NCBI GenBank assembly: GCA_002270565.1
Contig: NQMI01000036.1
Coordinates: forward strand, 62,001 to 126,000
Length of the DNA: 64,000 bases
Direction: 5' to 3'
Source: Stenocarpella maydis
Lineage: Eukaryota; Ascomycota; Sordariomycetes; Diaporthales; Diaporthaceae
In this document: piece by piece, positions 12,201 to 24,418 of the stretch
Layout: every line of letters begins with the position of its first letter
How positions within the stretch are numbered: the stretch's first letter is position 1
Position numbers and translations under genes: made by a program
The notes under the pieces: generated by a model
Database searches by the model: none
Told to the model about the DNA's origin: nothing
Seen by the model: the letters and a program-made list of their open reading frames with translations, nothing else

Positions 12201-15200
12201 CGCCTCTCAAGGTGGGAGTCGAACGGGTTCTGGTTTCTGTTTGATGCACCATTCGCCGCTTTCGTGCTTGTTCATCTTGGGTTGCTCAGGAGACCTCAGG
12301 CAGCCTAAACGTTTCCAGAGTTCCATTTTGGACTATGGGCTCCTATGCAAAGTTCAACACTGCACAATATTGTACTATACACAAGGCAGATTTGCTCAGA
12401 CTCGTCCATCAATCGCCACTATATGGTTCGTGTTGCCGACTATTTGTTGAACACCTTGGGTACAATAATAAGCGACGAGCCAGAAAGACAATGCGTTTTG
12501 ATCTGCAATGATCATGATTTGCTGTAGACAGGGGCTTCTCTGGCTTCTCTTCTCGATTGTATTCCCGCCTCGCACACACAGATCACATGAGGTAAATGGC
12601 CTCAACTGCAGTGCCATGGGTCCCGCGACTTACGTAGGGAGAATTGGTGAGCAGCCGATTATTGCTCGGGTGGAAATCGAGCAGTCACTCACTTGCCTTT
12701 TCACGACGGCAATCTAGGAACTGAGCACGAGACAGTTGATTCCATCACGTCAATGAGATACGGGATAGACTAGTCTGTCAGTGTTAAGGAGTAGTACTTG
12801 AGAGGCAGCCTCTTGGCCGGGTCTTCTAATGCTGCGAACGGCTCGAGTCTACGATTCTTGGAGTAGGCCATCACTGCACCGAATTTGACTCCCGCCACCC
12901 TTACTGAGCTCTTTCGAGGACCTATGGATTGTATTTCCCCTGTTGTTGTAGGAGCACAATACATGTCATCATACAAGATTCACAGACCAACATTATCAAA
13001 GCCTGCCGTAACGGTTACGCCTCATACTCTATTGGAGAGCATACTACTGTAGTAAGCCGGTGTTAGACCTTGAATATTACCCATAATCCGGGCTCGGAAC
13101 TTCGCCATGGGGGGATCACGCAATTCGCGGACAGACCATACACACTAGGCGGACCAGTCCGCACACCCACACAATCTTGGTAGGCGACAGCGGATTGCTT
13201 TGCTCGCTTCTCAACATCAGCCCAAGGCTCGTCCTGAAGTCCATGAAGACGACTACGGACATGACCTCGAGACAAGCGGGATGCCATTATCCTTGTGGAG
13301 GCTGAGTATTTGGTGGGGGGCGCGGCGGTCGTCCAGGAAGTGCGGACCGACACCTCGCATGGCCAAGGCCTGGGGCGCCCCTCTTGTGTGCACTTTGTTA
13401 TCAATCACCGCATGATGGCCTTGAGGACAAATCACCTTTCTCGACATGCACGAAGTTTGCTAGTTCGCCTGCTGCGGCTATCACCCATTCCTTCCTTGCG
13501 AGCTTGTCAGCTGTTGGGCCGTATGTACGATTCTTAGACTTGTATGCGCGGTAAGCAGCAGCCCGCCTTTTGGCTTTTCTGGCCAGCGGGTTAAGCGTCT
13601 GAAGAAGGGCGTGCGCTGGCGCTGGGACTACGCCACGTTTGCCGGCGCGCTGCAAGATTCGGGGCTGGTCGTGCAAGGACAAGGCGACAAGGTTGCCCGT
13701 CATGCAGGGTTCGTTGACAGCTCTGTGCTGCACGCAAATGGGGCGCGGCCAAGACGAGCTGTTCGCGCTTAGGCTGTGGGCTCATGGCTAGGGCTGGGTG
13801 CCAAGGAGGACCGGTTCAGCGATTGGACGGCCGTGGTCTTTGGATCTGGAGGCTGTGGTCTGCAATGATACCTTGTGCGACAGTGGGAACTAAAAAGGCC
13901 AGCCGAGGGGCGATGGAATATCACGACATCACGAGGTGGCGATGGCGAGCCGAAAATCTCTCCCGAGTCAACGGTTATTTGCTCGTGAAGATGACAGCGA
14001 GGATTGGCCCGGACTGACAGAGGGGCCAGAATTGTGAGACTTGACTTAGGAGGGAGGTGGAGCACCACCTTGGCTTCCTGGCCTCGGGCTGGCTCTCTTC
14101 ACAGCCCTCTTCGTGATGACGGACAGTCAGAGAGAGTCCACCTCAGATGCGTGTCTAAAGTAAATCCGAATGGCCGGGTCCAGACAGGCTGGCAGGTCAA
14201 GCCGAACAGGTCCGGACCAAGCGTAGTCTCCGGGCATGCCGCGGTGGCATCTCTTCGGAGAAATGGCAAAGAGGACCCACTGTTTGTTTCGTCCCGCGTT
14301 GTTCATGGATTAATATGGGGAAGGTGAGTCAAAAATACCGACGTGGTTCATGCGCAACGGCTGAGGAGTGCCTGTCTGCCCTGTATTTGTTGCGGGATCC
14401 TCATGAACCTGCGACGTGGCAATCAGGGGAAGGGGAAGGGGAAGGGGGGATGTTTGTTTGGTCCACGACGAGCTGCAATCCGCCATGCCTCTCTCCAGAC
14501 CTTGGCCAGCAAGGTGATGGGCAGCACGGCAGTTGGATTTGTATGGTGTAGTTTAAATGCACACTACGTGTGTAGTATACGTGTTCGGTAACAGTGGAGA
14601 TGTTTGTGGTATTGAAAAGGTCGATTGAAGCAAGCCATGACGCGTGGCCCACATGAGGTCGCGAATCTCTGGCTGGCGGGGGGAGAGAGAGAAAGAGAGA
14701 TTGTCGAGGGCTGCAAGTCATCAGAGCTACGCAGGGTCATCAGTGAGTGGGTCAAGGAATGGTGGTGATGGAACCAAGTCAAGTGTTCGGGTACAGCCCG
14801 GTGGCGCAGGCAAGCCCAAGGTCCGAGGCTATTATTTGTTAGTGTATACTGCGTATCTACTTCTTCGCGTGTTCGGTTGCTTGCTGGGACTGAGTGATGA
14901 CCCCCCAGCCCCCTGAGCCCCCCCTGCAAAAGCACTGACCACCACCATCACCGAGCAAATTTTAGTATCCCTTTTTAGCCAGGGCAGCCAGGGCAGGCTG
15001 ATTGGAGAAGATCCGGGGAAGAGGTGGAGGGAGGAGAGGTGGTCTGTGCCAGCCCTGGTGATGAAATCATGCGACGTCATTGCAGAGGGTGCAGCAGTTC
15101 CAGAAAAGGTCCCTTGGTGCGTTTTTGGCCCGGGGAGGAGGCTGCTGGAGGCTGGAGGAAGCAGATCATCAACCACCAACCACATCCGTGCAGCTGCCAT

Positions 15201-15801
15201 GTCAGGCAGGTTCAACCCTCGACATCACCCGCCCAACCAGTCTGCAGTCTGGAGGAGACAAGAGACAACCAGACGTGCAAAAAACCTGCACACTCGAGAC
15301 GATCTGTTTCCACACCCCGAGGAAATCTTGCAAGATTAACTGCCCTCCATGACAGCCGTCTCCGCGCCGGGAGACACCATCATTCTGCTACACACACCAT
15401 GTCAATGTTGATCTATCTCGGTCCCGCTGGGATATGCGCCCCGAGGATGCGGACCATCCCAAGTGCCAGCTGAGCTCGCCTCGGTTACAGGTACAGTGAC
15501 ATACGGCGCACACATGTGTGTTTGCCCTTTTGTTTGGCGACTCGTGACACGACCCAATTTCCATGCCATCCCGCAATACTATGTACACACACACGCCATC
15601 TTGTTTGTGCTTTTTATTACCAACCACTGCATCTCGACAGTCTCACCTCCCCTGATCTCCTGTTCTATGTTTCCCGTCTTCCCTTCTTCCTTCGTCCTCA
15701 GGCCGAGCTCTGAGTCCTCGCCCCAACTGGCCATCTCGAAGATCTGTGTGACCGAGTTCCAAGTTTCTCTCCCTGCCCGTGATTGTTGTTATCTCGATAA
15801 C

Positions 15802-15863
<62 letters not shown>

Positions 15864-16417
15864 CACACAACTTGCACGCTAGTCACTTACACACCAAACT
15901 AGTCTCCTTTCAGATCACATCCTCCGGGGGGCCAAGCCACGTTGGACCCGTGCCGTCGGATTGCAACGCCTTCTGCATGCTTCTTAGCCTGAGGTACATC
16001 GCTCCCAGCTCACACCACCCGCAGGCCCTGGTCTGGTCTGCGACAATCCGCGCCCTTCTTGGGCAAGCCTATGACAGTATCACGCCCGCCCATTACATAG
16101 CCGCCCACACATCCATCCAACCTTGGTCTACATCTTCGCGACCTGACCTGGCTTGGTAAGCCGTCAGCACCATGTCCGTCCATCCTCCCCTTTCCACAAC
16201 ACACGGCGCTCTGTTCCACCACGACAAACGTCCACATCTACGCCGACACTCTGCTGCACAAGCGACGACACTCCCAGCGAGGAGCCCACAGCACGCCCGC
16301 TCCGACCAGCAGCGCCAACACCACCACACCCGCCGCCCAACTCGCAGGGCCACCGTGCCTGCACCAGAGGCAACCATCCCGCCAAGCACGGCTCCGCGCT
16401 GCGCCAACTACTACGAC
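9299..16417. other. 7.1-kb gene desert
   Basis: I found no convincing gene here. The many short open frames lack family motifs and overlap one another on both strands, as expected of GC-rich DNA. Notable items are a 14-bp perfect palindrome CATACCTAGGTATG at 10929-10942, T/G homopolymers near 11234-11265, an open minus-strand frame at 11692-11955, and a CA microsatellite at 15802-15869. The frame from 16172 to 16417 is in phase with the next gene, but it is low-complexity His/Thr/Pro sequence and more likely 5' UTR. Confidence 0.5.
15802..15869. repeat. CA dinucleotide microsatellite
   Basis: About 68 bp of nearly pure CA repeat with one T and one G interruption. It lies about 550 bp before the ATG of the DUF8035-like gene, probably in the promoter or 5' leader. 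Confidence 0.95.
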
Positions 16418-19245
16418 ATGCCGGTGGATAGCACCTCGGTCTCGTACATCTCTGCCGTCGCCGCCTCCGCCCGGAACCTGTACCGCCGCGCAAAAACTTC
16501 CGGCCATGACTTCGCAGACATCGCTGCTGCCGTGCGCCCCCTGCACTCGGTCCTCAAGCACCTGCGCGCCGAGGCAGAGGACCCAGACAGCCTCCTCAAC
16601 AGCGACGGCTACGAATCCTCCGTCTACGCCCGGCAGCTCACCCCCATAGTCGAGGACACAGACTTCACCCTCAAGCAGCTCGACACAATCCTCGAGAAGT
16701 ATGCGTCCTACCCCAGCGACGGCGAGGGCCCCGACACCGGGCGGAGAGAGCGGGCAAACACCGGCCCCAGGCGCATGGAGGACCGCGAGAGGGACATGGT
16801 CGCCCTGATAAGGACAAAGCTGGCCAACCAGAAGACAAACATCGACATCTTTCTGGACACGGTCCAGCTGCACAACCCCTCGAGGCAGCACAAGCCCGTC
16901 GACCTGGAACATGCAGACCACCAGCAGATGAACAAGATCAAGGATAAGCTCGATGTCGTGGCTGCGCGTATGTTCCAGCGCAGGGCCAGGGCCTCGGCCT
17001 CAGCTGATGCCGCCCACGAGAGCGAGGACCAGATGTGGCAGGAGTTGTGGGCGGAGCTGGTAAAGGAGGGCTTCTCAAGTGATGTCCTCAGGAAGCACAA
17101 GGTGGGTGACGTGCCACCGAACCATCACGCCTGCCGTGTCTCAAATCACATTTCCGTTCTTCCTCGACCCAGACGTGTCAGCGTTGCACGGCATTGCCCC
17201 AACGTGGTGCCACTGCGCCTCTGGGCCGCCGAAAACTCTGATTAGTGCATGACCGCTGACTCTTTGCTCCCCAGGAGGTACTGCGCGCTTACATCCGCGA
17301 GCTGGACTCAAACGGTTACCTGGATGACAAACCCCCCTCGGTGCGTGGGCTTCTAGACCAGCACCTGCCGCAGGGCCGCCCCGGCGGTGCATATGCAGCT
17401 CAGCAATACGCGCCGTATCCGGAGGCGCCCGCAGCCGGGGCTCGCCAACCGCAGCGCTATGGGTCCTCACCCTTGCCACCACCAGCGGACATTACCCCGG
17501 CCTCGTACCGGTCGAATTCCCATGGCGAGACCATGTCTCCCAAGGAGAAGGTCTCGCCCAGCGTGGATAACGAGAAGTTCATGCCCAGCGTGAAACTTGA
17601 GCGGCGCCAGCCGGAACAGTCGCCCAGCCATGCGGAGAGCCGCTCGTCAACCAACCCGGCTTATAACCCCTACACTCCGCAGAGCCAACATGGTGGGCCC
17701 CCTCCGCCGCCAGCAAGCATGCCGGTGCAAACCTCCCACGAGCGCTATTCGTCCGATTCCTCCTCGGACTCGGGCTCGACGGACTCGCAGCAACTGGCTC
17801 TCATCTCCACCCAGGATCTCATGGCCCTGGACCGGGTTGAAGCCGACAGCCTCTCTGCCCGCATGGGTGGGCTTGGTCTCTCACCGGCGTTGTTGCCCAC
17901 AAATTACGGCATCTCCCCGGGCACCTCGCCCAGCACAAGATATCTCCCACCATCCGCTGTGGGCCTGCCACAAGACCACCAGCTCAGCTCATCACCGCAG
18001 TCGCAGTCCCTGGAAGGTGCCGCGCCGCGATACGTCCCATCACTCCCTGGCTATGGAAGTTCCACGGCCTCCACGCTGACGCCGCCGCCTCCTTACGCGT
18101 CTCCCATGCCACAAGGCGCCGCTGCCGTTCCCTTTCCTTCCTCGGCACCGCCCGCATCGGCACCCGGCTTCCCGCCGCCGCCCACATCAGCACCTCGAGC
18201 CCAGCGGTATTCCCGCCTCGCACCTGACAGCGTGGGCAATGAAATACCGCTTGAGGCCAAATGGACTCGCATCAAGCGCAGCCTGGTATCGACCGAGGTT
18301 CTCACGAAGGCAGGCGTTCGATACGAGGCAAGACCTGGCTTTGTTGCCGTGCTAGGTGTGTTGACGAAGGATCAAATCGCAGACTATGCGAGGAAATCGG
18401 CAGCTCTGAGAGCTGGCCGAGACAGGGGCTACTCGGATCCCAAATTCAGGCCAGCTGCCTACTATCCCGAAGAGAAGAGGAACACAAGCGGGAGGAGGCA
18501 TCTTCAGCACTCCGACACGGCCAGTGAGACGGATTCCGAGGATGTTATCTGGGACGAATCCGACTCGACGGATTCTGAATCCCGTGATCGGTCCGGATCG
18601 TTGACGGATAAGTACATACCCAAGGATCAGGGTCGTCGGCGCAACAGAAGGGCATCAACCAACTCGACCATTCAGGGGGAGCCAGACCTTGAAGAGAAGG
18701 GAGACCGCAAGGGCCACAGGGTGTACCCAGTCATCGTTGAGAAGACCTCCCCGGCGGCCGTTACCCTGCCTAAGCCTATCCTCAAGAACCGTAACGAGAA
18801 CCATGTCAGGTTCGACGAGGACGGCCCGAGAGAGTTTGACCCCAGGGAGCTGGAGAAAGAAAGAGAGCGCAAGGAGCGCCGGGAGCGCAGGCGGGCGGAG
18901 AGGGAGAGAGACGGCGACCGCCGCCGGCGGGACCGCGACAGGGACCGTGAGCGCGGCGGTGACCGCGATAGGGACCGCGACTCCACACGGGACCGGGATC
19001 GCGATAGGGAGCGAGACAGGCAACACCGCGACCGTGACCACCACTCGTCGTCGTCGCACCACCGCCCGCGCGACCGTGACGCCACCCGCGACCGCGGGGG
19101 CGACCGGGATCGCGAGCGTGAGGAGGCACGCGACAAGCGGCGCGCCAAGAAGCGTGTCTGGGGCGAGACCCTCGGCGCTGTCGGTATCGGTAGCGCTGCT
19201 GCCTCGCTCCTGGGCGTCCTGACCGAGGCCGCGTCTGGTCTGTAA
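16418..19245 (+). CDS. DUF8035-like fungal protein with Arg-rich tail
   Basis: Exons 16418-17101 and 17275-19245 (884 aa), with a 173-bp phase-0 intron at 17102-17274. The N-terminal ~230 residues are helical (SYISAVAASARNLYRRAK onward), as in N-terminal regions of many fungal signalling-type proteins. The middle is Pro/Ser-rich and disordered. A conserved core (WTRIKRSLVSTEVLTKAGVR, then RPGFVAVLGVLTKDQIADYA) resembles the domain I know as DUF8035. The C-terminal ~150 residues are dominated by Arg-Asp-Arg/Glu repeats, followed by a short hydrophobic Gly/Ala-rich end (LGAVGIGSAAASLLGVL). The RD-rich stretch suggests RNA or condensate association, but function is unknown. Start choice: ATG 16418 begins the conserved-looking part. 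ATG 16172 would add 82 low-complexity residues. Confidence 0.75.
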
Positions 19246-20125
19246 TCTGCGCCTGACCCCCCTGTGCGCAGAGGTGTGTGTTTGTGAAGATTACTGTACG
19301 GATATCGAGTGTGTTTTGATGAACGAGGGATATGTACGAGATAGTCATGTATGAATGAAGACGACGGCGGACAGATGGAATACAGTACAGAGGCTGGTTA
19401 TATCAGGAAAAAGAGGCGGATTTGTCTTGCAAGGGAATCATGTACTGGACGGGAAAGGAAGGAAGATACCATTTGCTTCATGCCGACGGCCTGGCTGTTT
19501 GTCTCTTTGCCTTGGTTCTGTTCTTTTGCATATATACCCCTTGCTGTGCATCATAGCAAATTGATCTGTTCCGTTTGTTCCAAGCTCACAGTACACTGCC
19601 GGTGTCTCTACGTGGACGAGCGCGACGTTTTTCAATGATGCCTAACTCGAGAGACATTAGATACTGACACGGGCCTGATCAGCAGCTGGCGAACACCTAT
19701 AGCCTCGGACATGTGACCGATCCCTCGAGGATGCCGTGAGAGTGCCGTGTGGTCGTGCTCTGCCTGACGGCACGTCCGGTTACATCGTTCATGCCTTGAC
19801 TGCATAGCACTCCAGCTCGTGGGCCATTCGCATGAAATATGTAGCAGACGGGAGGTCCCGGGAGGGGGCGGCCAGACGGGAGATGGCCAGTGGCGGCGGT
19901 GCAAATGTCGTTGGTGGGACAGGCGTGTGTCAAATGCCTTGTTACATAGTCCCTACCTGTTGAATCTGGACCAGTCTGCCAGCGGGGATTCGAGAGTCAG
20001 TCAAGAAAATTATACCAGACTACCTAGCCTAGCCATATCAGACTCTTCAAACAAGGAAAGCCAGCCACCAGTTCGATCCCCAGCCCCCGATAGCAAGCAG
20101 CAGAGGGACCCAAGCCCCGTCTATC
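19246..20125. other. Convergent intergenic spacer
   Basis: This spacer separates the 3' ends of two converging genes, so it should carry both 3' UTRs. No coding frame, RNA or repeat was recognised. Confidence 0.5.
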
Positions 20126-22985
20126 TTATCTCGGCCGCATGCTCCGTCCCCCATACGCCAGGCCCGTCGGCGCCGGCGGAGGCTTCACCCTACCGACAGC
20201 CCCCGAGGCGACGCCGCGGCGGGTCTCCCTGGTGCTTTCACCATCACCTCCTCCACCTCTGCCGCTCCTGAGCATCTTGCTCACCAGCCTCTCCTTGCTA
20301 ATTTTGGCTTCCGGGTCATCGTACTCAATTTGCGTGCTGGCCGCCGGCGCCCCAGCCTCTCCATCGCCACCTCTGCCACCCTCCTGCGACGAGCTCGCAC
20401 CCCCCTCGCCGATCACAGCCGCGGACCTCCCCAAACCGGCAGACGAGTCCGCGCTCCCAGTGGATGCCACCGAGACGTTGCTGATCGCGCGGCCGATGAC
20501 GTCGCGCCGCTTGCGCCTGGACGCGGGCCTCGCTTCGTCCTTGTTCGCGGCTGTGAGGTCGCTGGCATTGCCATTATTACTGTTCTCGGTGGTGGTAGAG
20601 TTTGCGGGTGCGCCGCCGAGGAGGGATGTGAGTTTCGACGAGAGAACGAGGCGCTCCGCTTCTGCCTTCTCTGCCTTCTCGCGCTGTATCCTTTGCTCTT
20701 CCCACTTGGCGGCTTCCGAGTCATGGTTTGAATTTGCGCGAACGGCTGGTTGCAGCGTTGGGTCGTCATCGTTAGGTGCCTCGAGGCCCTCGTCGTCACC
20801 TGCCTCAGAATCGCACACTTCGCTTCGCACCCGTGTGAGGGTTTTCCGTTGCGGGGAGTGGGGCGTGTCTGTGGCTGAGGGTTTATTCAGGTCGCTTGCT
20901 GACTTCTCACAGAGCGGGCGAGATCCATTCCTCGAGCTTGGCCGTGAGGCGGGTTGCTGGGACGGTGGCTCATCCCTGGGCTGATGTGTCGGAGCAGTCT
21001 CGAACGTGGTGGCAGCGTTCGACTCCTGCCTTGTGGATGCCCTCGCACGAGACGAGGGAGGCTCGGTGGACATGAGCGGTGAGGGGTCAAAGGCCGAAAT
21101 ATCTGGGCCCCGGAGGCTGCCTCTACCCTGCTTCTCGGTGCGGTCCGGTATTGACTTTGGTGTCGGCTTCTTCGCCATGTCAGACGTTGACTTGGATCTG
21201 CTTAAAGGTTTTGATGTCACTGCCTTGTCCGTCGTGGCCCTTACTTTGAGCTCAGGAAACAAGAATGGCTTGGTTGACAACCGCTTGCCCTGTGATATGC
21301 ACGTCCAAAGCCATTCCGCCTTGACGACAGGCACACTCCAGAGTAGAGCCAGGTCGAGCTTCTGCTTCCGTACGGCACCCAGCGAGGCGCACAGCAGCAG
21401 TGAACTTTCAGCGTTGAAGCGCTCCTCAAAGCGTGCTCCTAGTTGGCGGATTGCTCTATCCACTTGCAGGAGATCGACGTCGGTGAAGCTAGCGGTGCAT
21501 ATGGAGAGCTTTTCGAAGCCTTCAATGGGGAAGACCGGGAACGGCCTGCCGATGACATGGTCCATTGGGTCCAGTAGTGCCTTCCTGTGCAGGCATCTCT
21601 CGATGAAACATTCCGTAATAAGGTCAATGCCATCCGGTATGAGTGGAAGTGACTTCTGGTCGGCGCTTTGAGGTACTATTACAAAGCGTCGGATCATTCC
21701 TTCCGACGTCGTGATATCGGCTAGGGACCCTACCACGAGGCCTCCTAGGGAGGAAACTGTGTTGATGAGAACATCCGTCTGCCGGGGTGGAAACCCAAAA
21801 GCGTAGAGACAGCAAGAAGCGAAGGTCTTGTCACCTCTGTTCGCTGCACCAACGAACGACGAATATGAGCGATCTATGTCGACGGACTCGTTGACCCGTG
21901 ATATCGACGCATTATTAGATCGCAAGGTTGAGTCGCTCGGCAACGGCTGGGTGGGTTCCCCGGCATTGCCAGAGACGAACTGTTCCGCGGATGGTTGCCC
22001 CAGGATTTCGCCCCACATGTTGTCCCTCTGGCTGTTCAGCTTCATGCTCGCCGTCTTCCTCAGCTTGCGCCGTCCTTGCTCCTGCTTTTCCGCCGCCTCT
22101 CTCTGCCGCTTGCCGAGGGAAATCCGCCGGTTTGCACTCGCTTTTCTATTCCATGCTCCATGGCCGACTTCTTCCTCGGGAAGCAGGGGGTCGTAGGCTT
22201 TCTCGTCGAGAATCATGCCGCGCTCCACACAGTCGTATACCCATTTAAGCCCCACAACGTGCAGACCCCAGTTCCTGGCGGCGAGGTACTTCTTTCCCTC
22301 GGGCCTGCAGACGATCAGGTGCGTGACCTGTCTGCTGAGGTCACCTGTGTAGCTGCCGCCATGGGATTTTATGGTGTCGATTATTTGCTGGCGCTCGCGT
22401 GCTGGGGACGAGTTAGCCATGATGTGCCAGCTTGGGTGCCGGGACTGCCACTGGGGCTACGTACGATCCTCGAAGCCCGTCAAGCAGCAGTTCAATGTCG
22501 TCTTGGGCCCGACCTCGAGATTGTCGTCCATTGCGCCGCCACCAGTCTCAAATACTTTTAGACACCACTCCTTCTCCAGCGCCCGAAAGTCAATCTGCTC
22601 GTCCCGGACCCAGAGGTTTCGCACGGCATCGACCCATCCCACAGCCATAGCCTTGATATCGGGGCGCTCCTTTGCGACATGTCTGTACTTGGGGGTGTCG
22701 TACTCGCCGACAATGAGGTGGGTAACGTCCGGGGTTAGGTCGTACTTGTGGATGCCGCCGAGCTCGTCTGTCTTCTTTGCTATTGTTGACTGAAGGTGAG
22801 CAAGGTCCGGACGGTCAGCCTCGACCTTCAAGACGTAGTCCAACAAGACTAGATAGATATTGTGCAGAGGGACTTACACGAAGGTCGGTGGGAATGCTGG
22901 TGCAGCAGACAACGATGCCTGTGAAGGGGTGGGAGTGGTCGAAGGCGTCCTCGCCGTGGTCCGAGGATGCTGGAGGTGACTGCAT
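20126..22985 (-). CDS. Four-BRCT scaffold, Rad4/Cut5/Dpb11 (TopBP1) homologue
   Basis: Exons on the minus strand: 22985-22878, 22789-22465 and 22401-20126 (902 aa). Introns are 22790-22877 and 22402-22464. Exon 1 gives a short leader and FTGIVVCCTSIPTDLR, which starts BRCT1. BRCT1 then contains KYDLTPDVTHLIVGEYDTPK and RPDIKAM. BRCT2 has HGGSYTGDLSRQVTHLIV and LKWVYDCVERG. BRCT3 (about residues 345-430) and BRCT4 (about 440-530) follow, with WSVPVVKAEWLWTCI near the end. The last ~370 residues are acidic, Ser-rich and disordered. This arrangement matches S. pombe Rad4/Cut5, which links CDK-phosphorylated Sld3/Sld2-type partners to replication start and activates the ATR checkpoint through its tail. 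The first intron's acceptor is slightly uncertain: an upstream AG would add 12 residues (start V-E-A-D). Confidence 0.82.
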
Positions 22986-23423
22986 GACCTTGATCAGACT
23001 AGCTTGGATCGTCACCCGTACAAAGGCAGGGGTTGTATGGGGGTTGGTAGAACAACAGTTTTGGATCTGTTCAAGGCGGAAGTGGAATAACGGGGGATCT
23101 CGTACAAGTCGCGTCTCGCTGATAATTAGTAAACCCAGCGGGCCCCTCAACCGCGTCTTTGTCTGCACACCCCGAAGCAGTCTTAGTCAGCAACAATCAG
23201 GCCGCATAACAACGCAGGGGCAGAACATATTGTCAGATAATTCCTCCCTGTCTTCCACCTCACAGTTCACGCAGCTAGGCATCCTCTCGCGCCCTTCTAC
23301 CTGAACCGAGACATGAGCCTCATTTCAACTGACACCCGGGCAGATTCCCACTTCAAATGCGTCTCCCAGCCGCCATACGATATAAAGGATACCCACAACC
23401 TCCTGGTGGACGGACACAGCAAC
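22986..23423. other. Intergenic, upstream of the BRCT gene
   Basis: Short spacer holding the promoter of the BRCT gene and possibly further exons or the 3' UTR of the small secreted-protein gene. Nothing else was recognised. Confidence 0.4.
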
Positions 23424-23633
23424 TCACTCGTCTTGATAGGCTAAAGGCTGAGAACACCACACAGATGCCAGCCTCATGCAGCTCATCATAAGGCTTCGGC
23501 CCTCCGGGTAAAGGATCATGTCCTTCGTGCAGGTGGCATTGCCGTCGTACCACATCTGCAGCGTGCCGTAGACGGTGCTGGCGCTGGCAGAAGCAGCGAG
23601 AGCCAGGATGATGGTGAAGGTAGCCATTTTCAT
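23424..23633 (-). CDS. Putative small secreted protein (69 aa)
   Basis: The frame starts MKMATFTIILALAASASAST, a clear signal-peptide pattern with a likely cleavage near SAS-A. About 50 mature residues follow, with three cysteines (ATC, MSC, VWC). A second in-frame ATG lies at 23627. The frame ends TATCAAGACGAGTGA, and GTGAGT overlaps the stop, so a donor site could carry the message into another exon. The 69-aa model may therefore be only the first exon. No family was recognised. It could be effector-like or a fragment. Confidence 0.45.
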   Translation of the reverse strand: MKMATFTIILALAASASASTVYGTLQMWYDGNATCTKDMILYPEGRSLMMSCMRLASVWCSQPLAYQDE

Positions 23634-24418
23634 TTTCAAATAATCTGTGTGCAGTTCATAAGAGTGGCGGGCTGAAATTTCATCTGCGGCTGGCTGTTCC
23701 GGCCGGCTGTTCCGGCTGGCTGAATCGAGTGCCGGAGGAACAGCAGACGAGAGAGCGTTTCTCATCACCCTTTATACACATTCTCCTGGGTCCTCATCAC
23801 CGCTGCCGTCAGTCAAGCCTTCATCTGTTCTGTGGGACTAAACGGGCCTCAAGCAAAGATCACACTTGGCAGCCCTGGCAGTGTCCTCTCCACAGAGCCT
23901 CAATAACCACAACGCGTGCCCTCCGTGGTCGTATTGACGTCTACTCAGGTAACATGGATCCATCTGGCATGAATGCTAGGTTAAGGTTATCTTATTATAA
24001 AAGGACTGGATAGGCTTTGATTCCGGGACGATCACCAGGTACCTGCTGTTAGTAGACAAGATCACATTGCATGCCCTCGGCTCGGCGAGCTCGCCACCGT
24101 GCCAGCGGAACACACTTGATATTGGTGGGCCGTGTCACCTAGGTACAGTCTGGTAGCATCAGTGAGCATGTTCTTATAACTTGGGCGAGACCGGGTCAGT
24201 ATCATGTAGACCAGTTGGTGGCCACAGATTTCGTGAGTGCAGCATGTTATTCAACCGCGTGTTTTGCTGAGGGTCTCTTCTAGTTAAATCTCTAAACTAC
24301 CGGGCACATAGTGCTCCTCCCCCATCTGATGTCCCGTCAGGGACCCCCAACGCCGACTATCAAGTACAAAATCACGATGCAGCAGCGCAAAACAGCAATT
24401 TCGTGCCGTGAAGGCTGC
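23634..24418. other. Intergenic spacer
   Basis: Non-coding. It contains ACCTAGGTAC at 24137-24146. A CCGGCTGTTCC unit is repeated near 23690-23720. No gene seen. Confidence 0.45.

Noticed and set aside
12170..12245. tRNA-like GTTCGACTCC on the minus strand
   Set aside because: The T stem does not pair, and no D-arm or acceptor stem could be found.
13401..13733. 110-codon minus frame with basic composition
   Set aside because: No family motif, no splice-consistent neighbours; overlaps other frames of similar length.
16172..16417. In-frame 82-codon extension of the DUF8035-like gene
   Set aside because: Low-complexity His/Thr/Pro sequence. Conserved-looking sequence starts at ATG 16418, so I treat this part as 5' leader.
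18655..19348. Long minus-strand frames rich in Arg/Ser opposite the RD repeat
   Set aside because: These are shadows of the Arg-Asp codons on the + strand and have no independent content.
20060..20080. TTCGATC resembling a tRNA B-box
   Set aside because: Flanking bases do not form the five-pair T stem.
20139..20984. 281-codon + strand frame opposite the BRCT gene
   Set aside because: Antisense shadow of the disordered, GC-rich tail of the BRCT protein.
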